From Neurospora tetrasperma FGSC 2508 (lineage: Eukaryota; Ascomycota; Sordariomycetes; Sordariales; Sordariaceae), in assembly GCF_000213175.1 (NCBI RefSeq), contig NW_009799099.1, positions 297,373 to 361,372 on the forward strand: a stretch of 64,000 nucleotides of DNA. Reading direction: 5' to 3'. How positions within the stretch are numbered: the first letter of the stretch is position 1; every line of letters starts with the position of its first letter. The position numbers and the translations under genes were made by a program. The notes under the pieces are model-generated. The model searched no databases, had not been told where the DNA came from, and worked only from the letters and a program-made list of their open reading frames with translations. Below are positions 21,533 through 32,191 of this stretch, in pieces.

Positions 21533-23084
21533 CGGCACGGGACTTAAGGCCATGTCGAGACGGTGTGGACAGAGGTTTATCGAGTAGCATCCACCGAGAG
21601 CCCTAGACAATCGGCTGGTAGCTTGGCTCTAAATCGTGAAGGAAGGAGAAGTTACCTGGACAGGGTATTTTATACTATTCCGCGAGGGGAGAAATGTGTT
21701 GGATGTTGCGTGTATACAAGTAGTTATATGAGGAATCTAGTCACTACGGGTGACCAGTGCCGTAAGCTGACCACTACAGTTCGCTCTAAACACGTGTCTA
21801 ACTTAGTATCAACGGATTGGCTGACGCCCGTTTTTGGGCTCTTGAAAAGTTAAGCAATCAATTATCTTTTCCTAAACTTTTGACAAAATGAAGTTGCCGG
21901 TAGTAGGGAGGCAAGAATGTTTGCAAGACCTCTTTACCTCTAGCTTCGTTGGTACTTAGGTGCACGGGCCACAACCATGACACGTCAGGCTTGTGGCCCG
22001 TGCCCAAGAGAGATAAAAGACTAGTATTATATTTATATTGCAATCCTCGTTTCAGGATACTGTACTTGGTTCGTAAAGGTACCTCTAGTTGTAGGTAAAG
22101 GTATTAGTTAGTTAATCAGGATAACTAACGGTTTTACTACCGTAACCCACGGTTAGGTAAATACTGCATACCAGCATCTATGCGCCCCATTGCACCTTCC
22201 AATATCCGTTCTTCTACACCCTACGTATTAATAACATTCCAGTGTTAATCGTCGTAGTTCTCTTGAAACTCACCAATCGGTCCGTGTTGGAAAGAATATG
22301 AGCTATAAAGTTAGATCTCTAGTAGTTGAATTTTTGGTATTTACAAACAACTATGTAATATTAAAAGTCTTAGGATTAGACTTTCACTTTCCTTCCACCG
22401 CCGGACCACAAACGCGCTTCATATAATCCGGAACCTTCAATTCTAAGTGAATGCGTGTAGTAACTCATATAATTGAATATGAAACTGATACCAGCCGCCT
22501 GCACGGGCCAGCCGGAGTCAAGGTTTGAGGTTATTTACATCCGGGCACATCTTGTGCAGCCCATTCCACTTTACTAGCACTTCAGGTTGATGGGATCTCT
22601 TCACTAGCCGAGGTAATGGACCCAATACTAGGTATTTAAATCCCCCCCGAGGGCCGTCCTCGCTAATCTCCTTCTGTTAACAAAACACCAACTCACCTTC
22701 GTGTGCACCGAGGAACGCAATCAACTACGCAACTCCCTACAACGCGCATTTGTGGGATAACTTGAACGATTAGATCGAGACTTACTATCAATTAGTCCTT
22801 GGTAGAAGTAATAAGAGAGCTGGAAAGTCCGATATCTCTTGCCGACACGAAAATCGACCCTCGCGTCGCGGCATCAATCTTGCCCTGATTCGTACCTTGA
22901 GGCATATACATTGTTGGTTGCTCCTTCTTTGTCTTCGACGTTCAAAAGTCTACCTCACCTAGACACTGCTTGAGCTAACCGGCAGCCGTCTTTTCAGAAC
23001 TTGGCTACAACAATTCATGCGGAACGACATCCAGGGAGACCACGATTCAATCTCGCAGAGATCCAGCCAAAGTCGCCTTCTCCG
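21533..23084. other. Intergenic region between F-box-like copies 3 and 4
   Basis: No gene is supported. It includes a strong inverted repeat (21962-22003, listed separately) and a CTGCACGGGCC word near 22499-22509 that repeats part of that arm. AT content rises between about 22080 and 22480. The leader of copy 4 probably starts after about 22690. Confidence 0.4.
21962..22003. repeat. 13-bp perfect inverted repeat (hairpin)
   Basis: GCACGGGCCACAA (21962-21974) is the exact reverse complement of TTGTGGCCCGTGC (21991-22003); the 16-base loop reads CCATGACACGTCAGGC. It lies in non-coding DNA. It is not followed by a T-run and is not next to a gene end, so its role is unknown. Confidence 0.9.
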
Positions 23085-24494
23085 ATGACGCCTAATCGAC
23101 AACCACCATCCCAGAAAGGATGGTCAGCTCTTGAGCAACTCCCGCAGGGGGTGCTTGAGAGAATAGCCGAGTTCTGTGGTAGTATTACTGCTTTCTCGTC
23201 CACCGAGCAAGCCGACCAGTTCACCGAGAACATTATCGACTTAGCGGCGTCAAACACTCGGGAACCAAGTTACCAGGACCTTCGTTCACTGGCACTTACT
23301 TCCGCCAGCTTAGCTTACCCGGCCAAGCGCGCCCTGTTCCGGGTCGCCGTCGTCAAGACCACCGGTGGTCTCATGCGCTTCATACGAAGTCTGATCCTGT
23401 ATCCCCAAAACCGGCACTACGTCCGCTATTTCGTGGCTCGCATTGCGGATCGTATTCACTCCCTACCCAATAGATTCATCCCGCCCCGGCCCCTAGTAAT
23501 GGCAAGCTTCATACGCAACCTCTACCCGGTCCTTTCGGCTCTCATGGACGGTGCTCTTCCCGAGCACAGCTTTCTTCGCCAAACGCTCATAAGCGCCATC
23601 GACACTCTCACCGGAAGCGAACCTTCAGAATGGGGCAATTTGATGATCCAGATCGTGGGCGAAACCGGTGTGAACTTCCACACCATAGAGAATCAAGTTT
23701 TTACGACGGCCGTGCAACTCTGTCCCCGCGTCGCAGCTACTCGTTTCTGCTTTGGTGAGCCAAGACGCCATTCCGCAGGACCACAGCCCGCCGACCAAGC
23801 TGCTTCAAATACCTTACTATATTTCACCCTGCTCCAAAACTGCTCGTCGCATCTCAAGTCCTTAACTTTCGACTTTGGGGCTCTTTACTCCCTCATCAAC
23901 TTTAAGAGCTACGTACCGGGCTACCCAACCGGCTGCCTATCCTCCATCAAACGGCTCACCCTGGTCGGAAACAGGGTTCAGTCCGAACTGCCGTACGATT
24001 TGTTCACCATCGAAGTCTTTTTCGCCTGGTTGAGAACAAACACGAAGTTGCGCGAGCTCAGGCTAATCGACGACTTTGACAAGATGATCCAGTACTCCGA
24101 TAGTAGGGCTACCGCTGAAGCCAACGGTAACTCAGCGCCTGCCAAACCTCTCAACTGGAATAACATCCTGCGTATGTACAAGTGTACTCTCGAGGTTCTG
24201 GAAATGAGCTGGTACCGCCCTTCTGCCTTTGGCATGAAGGCCCGGTTTGGCGCCTCAGGGAAGCTAGATTGCTTGTCCGAGATGGGCAAACTGAGATATC
24301 TGAAGGTGCCCTTGGTTGCTCTTGGCGGTAGCGACTTTATTGTGCTATTAGGCAACGATGGTAAGCTTATTGATATGGTTCATAGTGAACTTCCTGCCAG
24401 ACTAAAGAGAGTCGACTTGATGGTGGTTAATCCGCCAGCGACTCGGGCGGAGAGAACGGACCTCAAGTGGAGGGTTGTTAAGTGCCAGATTTGA
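23085..24494 (+). CDS. F-box-like/LRR-like tandem-family protein, copy 4 (intact)
   Basis: The frame codes for 469 residues from ATG 23085 (MTPNRQPPSQKGW). The frame is open further up only from a TTG at 23001 just after a TTTTCAG acceptor-like site, so an upstream coding exon cannot be excluded. The F-box-like segment ALEQLPQGVLERIAEFCG lies at about residues 15-32, then DLRSLALTSASLAYPAKRALF, YPQNRHYVRYF, NFHTIENQVFTTAVQLCPRV, LSSIKRLTLVGN, WNNILRMYKCTLEVL and CLSEMGKLRYLKVP. It is closest to copy 3 (VAVVKTTGGLM versus VAIVKTTGHLV). A role as an SCF adaptor is inference from the family only. Confidence 0.8.
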   Translation: MTPNRQPPSQKGWSALEQLPQGVLERIAEFCGSITAFSSTEQADQFTENIIDLAASNTREPSYQDLRSLALTSASLAYPAKRALFRVAVVKTTGGLMRFIRSLILYPQNRHYVRYFVARIADRIHSLPNRFIPPRPLVMASFIRNLYPVLSALMDGALPEHSFLRQTLISAIDTLTGSEPSEWGNLMIQIVGETGVNFHTIENQVFTTAVQLCPRVAATRFCFGEPRRHSAGPQPADQAASNTLLYFTLLQNCSSHLKSLTFDFGALYSLINFKSYVPGYPTGCLSSIKRLTLVGNRVQSELPYDLFTIEVFFAWLRTNTKLRELRLIDDFDKMIQYSDSRATAEANGNSAPAKPLNWNNILRMYKCTLEVLEMSWYRPSAFGMKARFGASGKLDCLSEMGKLRYLKVPLVALGGSDFIVLLGNDGKLIDMVHSELPARLKRVDLMVVNPPATRAERTDLKWRVVKCQI

Positions 24495-26158
24495 GGTTAG
24501 ATACCTACTTCTTCATGAACGAGACGATTAGGAAACGGGAAAGTTGCTGATGCTTTACGCATGAGGGAAACGGTGAGGGTGAAGGTGTGGTTGATAGGTA
24601 GGGAAGGGACGTTCGATCGGTATAAGGCAAGGAAGAAAAGGAAGGGAAGCATGGGTGATACAGAACGATGCTCAACCGCACCAGGAAACTGTGTCTTTGC
24701 CTTTTTGTCTTGTCCGATGGCGAGCCAGCTTCACGCACCGGCGATACGTCCGAAAAGCGGAAGGCATGACACCGATTTCGACTCCGGGGTTCGGGGATCG
24801 GATCTATTCGCAGGGCCATGCCAAGTCTTATTCTCAGCGCCAGCCTACAGGAGGTAGATCACCCACATATCCTGGCGGTCTGCAACATCCATGACTCCGT
24901 TAAAAATGACTCGAATTGAGAAAGTCGCAAAGCAAGGTGCCAAGGTGGCTACATACAAGCACCAACTTCCTCCAACTGCCTTTGCGCCATCGAACATACA
25001 AATGGGGCTGAGGGGCTGAACGGCCGTGAACAATCGAAGGGCGGCTGACATTGCCCAGAGAATGTAGATCTCACATCATCGTGTAGCCTCACTGTGGGCG
25101 GGCTCCGAGAGTCCGAACTTTCTCTGGTTTTAGAGCGAGCTGGTGCCGCATGCAGGTACCACCGAGCCGTCAGGTAGGACACACTGTGGAATATGGATGG
25201 TGCGTCAGATTTAAGAGTGAGAGGTCAGCAAGTGGGAATTCGAAACAAAAACGAAAAAAGAGAAAAAGATAGATGGCATTGTCATGACATTGTGATTCGT
25301 AGGAAGTTGGTTGTTGTGTTGGTGTTCTGTGGAAAACTTGAAGGCGCGGGGGAGGTTTCCATCGAGCACTTTAGCGCCCTGTCAGCCTACCAGGGCAGGG
25401 ACAGTCGTGGTTTCCCTTGATGTGGGCTCCGCAGGTAAGAAATTGGTGATAGGGCAATGCACATGCAAGACTCAAAGAGAAACTTCCAAGGCAAGAGCAT
25501 CCAAGTGCACAATGCGGGGCTTGCAGAAGAATCATGCACTAGTACTGAACATAATTCTCCGACAACGATCATTCTGAGAATGACCAGATTTCGCTGAGTG
25601 TCCTTGATGTTTGTTAACACTAACACGACGAGAGACCACAGGATGGTGGGGTGTCCATCACCGGACGAACATGGATCTCCATCTAGGTGGAAAGCGCCGA
25701 AGCCCCTGAAGCCGCTGTAGCACCTACATCGCACGATGTCCCCTGTGCGAGAGGCGCCTCACAACAGTAGCAAAATAAATTATGGTTTGTAAATATTGTC
25801 GCCAACAAAGTTCTCGCAAGTTTAGAAGCAATACACCAAAGTAATGAGATGACTCATAAGCTTTATTGACATGATCTAGTAAGTATAGAAGCAGAAGGAA
25901 AACACCAAACCACACATACAGCCAAACCACCAAACCCTACATCTCGAAATATTTACAGTCCCCACCTGGCGCCTCTAAGGTTCTACCCCCCAAAAAGACC
26001 ACCATCCAAGAAGCACACAACCACCACCATTCAAACTCCTTAATACCAGCCTTGAACCATCAACAAACACTCTAAGCACCACTGAACTCCTCAAAATCCA
26101 ATACCCAAAAGACAAAAAGCCGCCCATACGAACCCAACAATGTCCGTCGACTCAGTCC
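24495..26158. other. Intergenic region between F-box-like copy 4 and the repeat-peptide precursor
   Basis: I see no gene in this stretch. Short open frames on both strands lack recognisable motifs. The part nearest 26158 is the 3' UTR of the minus-strand repeat-peptide gene. Confidence 0.4.
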
Positions 26159-26941
26159 TTAGTTGCTCTCAACACCATCCTCAACCTCGTTATACCCGCT
26201 CCTTCCAGACCCCGGAGTGCGCTTGTTGTAGCCACTGCGACCATCCGTATCAGCCTGCTGGTCGCGCGCCTTGTTGTAGCCACTACGTCCACTAGCGGCA
26301 GAAACAGTGCCGTCCTCTTCACCAATATCATTGTATCCGCTGCGTCCACTGGGAGTGCGCTTGTTGTACCCGCTTCTTCCGCTGTCGGCAGAGACAGTGC
26401 CGTCCTCTTCGCCGTTGTAGCCACTCCGGCCTGAAGGAACACGTTTGTTGTACCCGCTCCGGCCACTGTCGGGATCGGCCTGTTGGTCGCGGCGGGCCTT
26501 GTTAGTGCCATCCTCTTCGCCGATGTCATTGTATCCGCTCCGTCCTGAAGGAGTACGCTTGTTATAGCCGCTCCGACCACTGGCTACGGATACGGTGCCG
26601 TTCTCTTCGCCGTTATAGCCACTCCGGCCATCAGTGTCCGCCCGCTTGTTATAGCCGCTCCTTCCACTGTCGGTATCAGCAGTTACGGAAAGCTCGACAT
26701 CTTCCTCAACCCTGTTATAGCCACTCCGGCCTGAAGGAGTGCGCTTGTTGTATCCACTCCGGCCACTATCGGTGATGAAGACAGCGGTGTCAGAAGGCTC
26801 GGGGTCTCCGCAGTTGTAGCCGCTTCGGCCGCAGTCGGGGTCGCTGGCAGAAAGAGACTTGGAGGTGGAAGAGGAAGGGGTAGGAAGTGCGGCGGTGGAG
26901 GCCGCGAGAAGGGAGACAGTCAGGAGGATGATGTTCTTCAT
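26159..26941 (-). CDS. Secreted Kex2-processed repeat protein carrying 14 GRSGYN units (pheromone- or RiPP-precursor-like)
   Basis: The ATG at 26941 (ACAATGAAG) opens a 260-residue protein; the open frame continues upstream, but this start gives a clear signal peptide (MKNIILLTVSLLAASTAALP). After a Ser/Thr-rich stretch the protein is made of 14 identical GRSGYN hexapeptides, mostly preceded by Ser. Six are followed directly by Lys-Arg, the Kex2 site, and four of these KR are followed by TP and one by VP, dipeptides a dipeptidyl aminopeptidase (Ste13 type) would trim as in alpha-factor precursors. Spacers are acidic (GEEDGTVSAD, DIGEEDG). The first unit lies between two cysteines (DCGRSGYNCG). 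The plan fits fungal Kex2-processed repeat precursors: pheromones, epichloecyclin-type or dikaritin peptides. No UstYa-like or tailoring gene was seen in the window, so the product class is open. Confidence 0.85.
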   Translation of the reverse strand: MKNIILLTVSLLAASTAALPTPSSSTSKSLSASDPDCGRSGYNCGDPEPSDTAVFITDSGRSGYNKRTPSGRSGYNRVEEDVELSVTADTDSGRSGYNKRADTDGRSGYNGEENGTVSVASGRSGYNKRTPSGRSGYNDIGEEDGTNKARRDQQADPDSGRSGYNKRVPSGRSGYNGEEDGTVSADSGRSGYNKRTPSGRSGYNDIGEEDGTVSAASGRSGYNKARDQQADTDGRSGYNKRTPGSGRSGYNEVEDGVESN

Positions 26942-29729
26942 TGTGATGAGTGTTTGCTGGTGTTTTTGTTGGTTGTGAAGAGAGACGAAGGGCTTAAAGA
27001 CTGAGGTAAGTGTTGACTTGTTGTTCCCGTTGCTGTTGTCTTTGTGTTGCTTGGAATCTTTGATGATGATGTCGAGAACCTCTTCCAAAGACCAGCAGCA
27101 CCGACTCTTATATCTCTGCGTCCATCTCCTATCACCATCCCAGACATGCCCTCGGTGTGATGTCTAACATTGTCCAAGCCTCAGTCCTCATCGCAGTTGC
27201 GCTCAGTAAGAACCAGGCAGCATGACTGATGATTGATGGGGAAGAGCCCCCAAATCGCTGCCTGAGGGCACTATCACTGTGATGTACACACCGAATGTGT
27301 ATCACATCACATCCCTCTCCCAGATGTTTACGCCTTGAATCTTGGGGTCCATTGTTCTCGCTAAGCCCGATGGTATGTAGTTGCAAGTCCGTCCGGAACA
27401 TCTCTCACGATTCGAGTCTCCACCAATTCGCTTGCCAAACCACCCGTGCCGTCGGAATGACCACCAATGGAGAGGCCCGGTGCTGAGGTCATCACCATTG
27501 GGAAAATTGGCACTAGGGCCCTCATTAACGCGCAGAATGGGGGCTCATCGTGCCCATGACTGTGGCAAAATAAAGTTAGCGCGGCACGGTGAAGTCTATC
27601 GAGGGACTACGCCTCCTATGCTTACCAGTATCGCGGCCCCACCTCGGTCTCAACCGAGCGGCGCGAGTTGTTGTCGTTCGTCAAAGCTTTTCTGGAGCCT
27701 CAGTTCCAAAATGTCGGGAGGAGGCACATCGGGGGGCCAGTGTCCACTCCTGGTTTTCTCGTAGTAGGGAGTCACGCCAACGCCAACGCCGGTGCGCGCG
27801 ATGCTAGTCTTAGGACTCCCTGCTCCCAATCCACCGATGGAACGGTACGCCGCCCGTAAGCCATGTCCACAGTTGCCTACTTGGGAAGGATCCCAGCGGG
27901 AGAAAGATGCAAAGAAGGCTGTTCTGGTCTAGGACTCTGCGTATGTGGAGGCTAGGCTTCGTCCCCCCCACGAACAATGGAGGCACTGTGTCCTGTTTTG
28001 GAAGGTCATTGTCGTAGGGCTGCAGAGTTACATCGGTGCTGTGAGACACACACACCGGCCTCGGATGCTCCTGGCAGGGTCTCGGAGAGATGCAAAAGTT
28101 ATCGTTTCTGTGCTTCGAAGTTCGCGATTGCGATCGCATAGCTCAATTGACTCCGACAATGCTCCAAAGTGGTCGGACTCGGAGGGGCATGGTCGTGAAC
28201 GTCGTTGAACGATACTTTCAATCAATCTGCAACTTCCATGTTGGTGATGGTTTTTGGTTGTTGGTGATGGCTTGGCATATTGGTTTCAATGGAGGTGGTA
28301 ATGGCCATGACGTCGGGCTGTCCGAGGGCGGCGGCGGCGGCCCCCACGTCCAGGCATCTGTATGCCCTGTCACAACCGTGGAGGAACCCAAGTTCCAGTG
28401 GAGGTAATCGCTGTGGCTTATGGGGCTATGTAAGTAATTTTACGCCAATAGTGTAACGCCATTTCATCTTACAGGAGGAAAAGAGGCGTAGAGGTAGGTA
28501 CCTGTAGATAACTTTTGTTGGTGATTTCCAGGTTATCGTCGGTACATCCCCTTGACAGTAGAGGTAATTCGGCCGCCGTCAAGGCTGGTACGGGCCCAAC
28601 CGCCAACCGCAGTTTGTTGGAGCAAAACAAAACATTGTGTATAATGATTGGAAAATGCTATTTGCTAATGATCAACCTGAAATCCATCTACCTACCAATT
28701 TGAACTGCTCGCCTAGTTCCAACATGGAGCAATCGAGCGAGTGTCCTTGATTGCTTACTCACACAGCTGCATCGGCTTGTTAGGACCGTAACAGCCATAG
28801 CGGGACCCGTACCACCTGCAAGCCTGCAACTCCCACCTTACAGCGCTCTGCCCACTGTACATATGTATCATTCGAGGACGTCGGATTTCACTGCAGTCTT
28901 TCAGCACAACTTGGTGTGGGCAGCACAATGGGTTTTTCTAAAAAGGATACGAATGAATGTGCCGCTTCAGGCGGGGATCTACTCAAGTTTTGTACAACGT
29001 CGTGCAAGAGAACTCCCAGCACTTTTGAGCCGTGTTTTGACGGATAATGGCGCTCGAGGAAAGCGTACACTACCTTCAGGTGGTTGTCCCAAGGGCGCGG
29101 CATGGCTTGCATTCCTGCAGGGACTGCCTTCGTCGTGGAACACCACGACTCAACAGGACATTAACCAGGTCCTTATTTTCCGGCGTCTTCAAATTGATGA
29201 GAATGGGGAGGAACTTGACAATTGGCATAACAAGATCCTCGATCCCGATGGGACAGGCTGCCGGCACAGGGCTGGTCTTGTGGCGAGGGAAACAGCGCCC
29301 ATCGCAGCTTCTACGCTCGCTCCAAGTTCCGTGATGTGATGCAGGAAATCACGAATACACGAGGGTTCTCGAAAATTTTTTGAAGCAATAGTCACGAACC
29401 TAATAGCAGGGCCATCCCACATCTCGGATGGTAGCGAACCAGAACACGCCACTGCACAGCGCTTACAACCTGGACAGAATCACTCACCATCATCAATAGT
29501 TCCGTTCCCTCTCGGCATCAATCCCCTTTCTACGAGCTATCTCTGCCATTCCGCCGAACAACCCATGTTCCATCGCCAAGCTCACTCAGCAAGCAGTCAG
29601 CTCAGCCCTAGCCGACTTTCCACTTGCATTTGACTGCAACCCTACCTACTCGTTGGGCTCACCTCCGATACCACCTCCATCCCGCTCATCCCGGCATCCC
29701 CGTCTCAGTCGAACCCCCACGCGGGGACA
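26942..29729. other. Intergenic region with the promoter of the repeat-peptide gene
   Basis: No gene is firmly supported. A TATA-like box GATATAAG (minus strand, 27107-27114) lies about 170 bp upstream of the repeat-peptide ATG. Between about 28.9 and 29.45 kb the minus strand has two short open frames in different phases with plausible protein composition (SKNFREPSCIRDFLHHI; KFLPILINLKTPENKDLVNV). They could be the remains of a gene, but I cannot name a family. Confidence 0.4.
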
Positions 29730-29992
29730 TCACGCCTTTTTCACCAGAACGGTAAAAGTATACGTATTTTGGACCCGTGCCTGCCTCGCCTTCTCTTCCT
29801 CCATTCTCTTCTTCTCTTCCTCCTCCACTTCCTTTTTCTTTCTCTCTTCTTCCTCTTTCGCCTTCTTTTGCTCGTCTTCTAGAGCCTTTTGCATTTTGGC
29901 TTGGGAATCGTCACTGAGGAGAGCAGAGGTTAGTTCCTTAGGGTGCTCGTGTTCAAGAGATAGCAGACGTACCTGTTGTCTGAGTACACCAT
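29730..29992 (-). CDS. Tiny Lys/Glu-rich helical protein A (two exons)
   Basis: Exon 1 is 29992-29973 (MVYSDN plus AG), then a phase-2 intron GTACGT...GAACTAACC...CCTCAG, then exon 2 29913-29730. The product has 67 residues: a short polar head, about 40 residues of almost pure E/K/R/A (QKALEDEQKKAKEEEERKKK...), and a tail VQNTYTFTVLVKKA. The charged part should form a single long alpha-helix or coiled coil. A TATA-like box TATAAAG (minus strand, 30108-30114) lies about 120 bp upstream. It shares strand, size, intron phase and donor with three more genes within 3.6 kb. No known family was recognised. Confidence 0.7.
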
Positions 29993-30406
29993 GTTTGCGG
30001 CTCTGATCAGTGTCTGTGAGCTCGAAAAGAAGGTATGCGTTTCACTGTGATGGATACTTTGGTGATGGTAGCAGAAGAAAGACACTGACACGCAGCAGGA
30101 CAAGGATCTTTATACGTCTGCCCTCAGTTCGACAGGATCGGGATATTGGACGTTTCCTTCAAAAAGGCCGTTTGTCTTGCTTCACAGTGTTGGACCTTTG
30201 AGGTGTTGGAGCAGCATGCGTCACGGTCTTTACTTCATCTTGTTTCAACAAGTGCAAGCGAGGGACATATGCCAGCGACATTTCTAGAGCGATCCACAAA
30301 ATCATGGATAGTACGGTTATGCTGATTGGTCTACAGATACAATGAGGACAGCATACCAAAGAACAAGAGAGCAACTACGGGTTCATTGCGAGAGGCTACC
30401 TAGCTT

Positions 30407-30874
30407 TAGAAGCCGCAAACAGGTTCCTTAAGCAAGTCAACGAACGCCAATGCATCAATTTGGGTCTTGATTACTTTCTAGTTAGTATAAGCCAACTAAT
30501 ATTTATCGTAGGTAGCAAACATCTTTTTCCCTTTCCTATCTTATCCAAAAAGTCTTCTTCTCTACCCTTAGTTATTAATCCTATTAATATCGACGGAAAG
30601 ATTATTACTAGAGGTAATAGAGACCCGCGTAATATTTAATATAGAAGTTATAAATAGGTTCCTTAGGTAAGTTAACGAACGCCAATGCATTAATTTGGGT
30701 CTTAATTACTTTCTAGTTTGTGAGCCAACTAATATTTATTATTGGTAGTAAACATCTTTTTCCCTTTCCTATCTCATCCGGAAGGTCTTCTTCTCTACCC
30801 TTAGTTATTAATCCTATTAATATCGACGGAAAGATTATCACTAGAGGTGATAGAGACCCGCGTGATGTTTAACA
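30407..30874. repeat. Tandem direct duplication of about 234 bp with RIP-like divergence
   Basis: Copy 1 (about 30407-30641) and copy 2 (about 30642-30874) align end to end with a 2-bp length difference. Both contain AACGAACGCCAATGCAT, ACATCTTTTTCCCTTTCCTATC and TTAATATCGACGGAAAGATTAT. They differ almost only by C/T and G/A exchanges (for example AGCCGCAAAC versus AGTTATAAAT), so both copies appear to have been mutated in a RIP-like way. No coding frame was seen. Confidence 0.85.
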
Positions 30875-30921
30875 TCCAAGGCTGGCTGGCCATGCTGATC
30901 CGTGCAAGCATCACAACAAGT

Positions 30922-31214
30922 CTACTTGCTCTTATTCTTAGCAGCCTCCTCCTCCTTCTCCTTGTCGATTTTCGCTTGCATCTTCTTCCTGACCTCCTTG
31001 AGAAACTCCTGTCTCTTCTGCTCATCCTCTATCAATTTTCTAGCAGTTTCCTCTCTCTTCTTCCTCCTCTCCTCTTCCTTCTTAGCAGCGTCTCTGGGAA
31101 ACAAGGCGGTCAGTTTGCGGTCCGCGCAGAGAGCGAGGTACGCGAAGAGGAAGAAGGCGAAAATAATGAAGGAAGGGGGGTTAGGTAGTGAGGGACGTAC
31201 TGATTGTCAGACAT
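30922..31214 (-). CDS. Tiny Lys/Glu-rich helical protein B (two exons)
   Basis: Exon 1 is 31214-31201 (MSDN plus CA), intron phase 2 with donor GTACGT and acceptor TTCCCAG, exon 2 31093-30922. The product has 61 residues: MSDNQDAAKKEEERRKK..., with EDEQKRQEFLKEVRKKMQAK in the middle and a KNKSK end. Nearly every residue after position 7 is charged or Ala/Gln, predicting one continuous helix. A TATA-like box TATAAAG (minus strand, 31367-31373) lies about 150 bp upstream, and the leader includes a T-rich stretch directly before the ATG. Function unknown. Confidence 0.72.
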
Positions 31215-32191
31215 TTTTTTTTTGCTGTTTTGTCTTTGGATCTTTGTTGTTGTTGGTCTTGAGATGCTTTTGGTGAAGCTTAGTGTTCAGTGGTTGCTTT
31301 TCTGTTCGATGCTTTGTAGATGATGAAGAAAGGAAATACAGGAAACAAGTGGTGCATGGCCATGAGCTTTATACCTTTTGCCTCGGGGCAAACTGCTCGT
31401 CTTTTGGGGACATTGAGCGGAAACTTGGGAGGTATTTGCTATGCATCATGTGTTGGACTTTCAGGATCAGAGGAGCGTGCATCCTCATTATCGGTCATTC
31501 TACCAGGCAAGGGGCTTGTTTGTCTCTTGTCCATCATACGTGATCAGTATTACTCGAGCAATCTCATAGTTCCAGACCCTTCAGTTCATTTTCCCGCAGT
31601 TTGTTGCTTGTCAAATCGTCATACTTGACTCCCCTCGTGGTCTTGCAACTCACAATCAGTCCCATCCAGATTCCAGCCCTTGATAGCACACAAGACAAAT
31701 AATACCAAAGCAAGCAATGAAGCACTTGCCAAGGCAAGTCGAGTAAGGGGGTTTTCCTTCCCTTGTTTGCTTGCAAGTCCTCGTTTCCACTTCGTCAGAG
31801 TTACCTACCTCTCCCATGGATCTGGCATATGTTTCCCTCGCCATATGAAGATGGGTACGATACAAGTGTCAATCGTCCCATTGGTCCCACTACCGTGTAA
31901 CTGACAAGATCCATATTCTATGATAATCAGTAGCGTCGAGAGCATATTGCAGTTCACCATCTTGATGCATTTAAACGAAGACAAGTAGGTTATGAAAACT
32001 TCATATCGACAAGACAAGGCAAGCAATACCCGTCACTAGTGTATTGTACCACGCTAATCCCAATACCTCAAAGGCTCCTACACCATCCTGACGGATCTGA
32101 CTTTTTCACCACTCGCTGCACTAAAACAGCCAGAACAACGAAGCAGTGACCAATCCCAAGTCCCTACACTAGAGGTAGTTCTTACCTACCT
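31215..32191. other. Spacer between small-protein genes B and C
   Basis: This spacer contains the promoter of gene B (left end) and the 3' region of gene C. I see no additional gene or element. Confidence 0.4.

Noticed and set aside
28863-29452. Possible gene or relic on the minus strand (and a 158-codon plus-strand frame)
   Set aside because: Fragments look somewhat protein-like, but frames shift and no family could be recognised.
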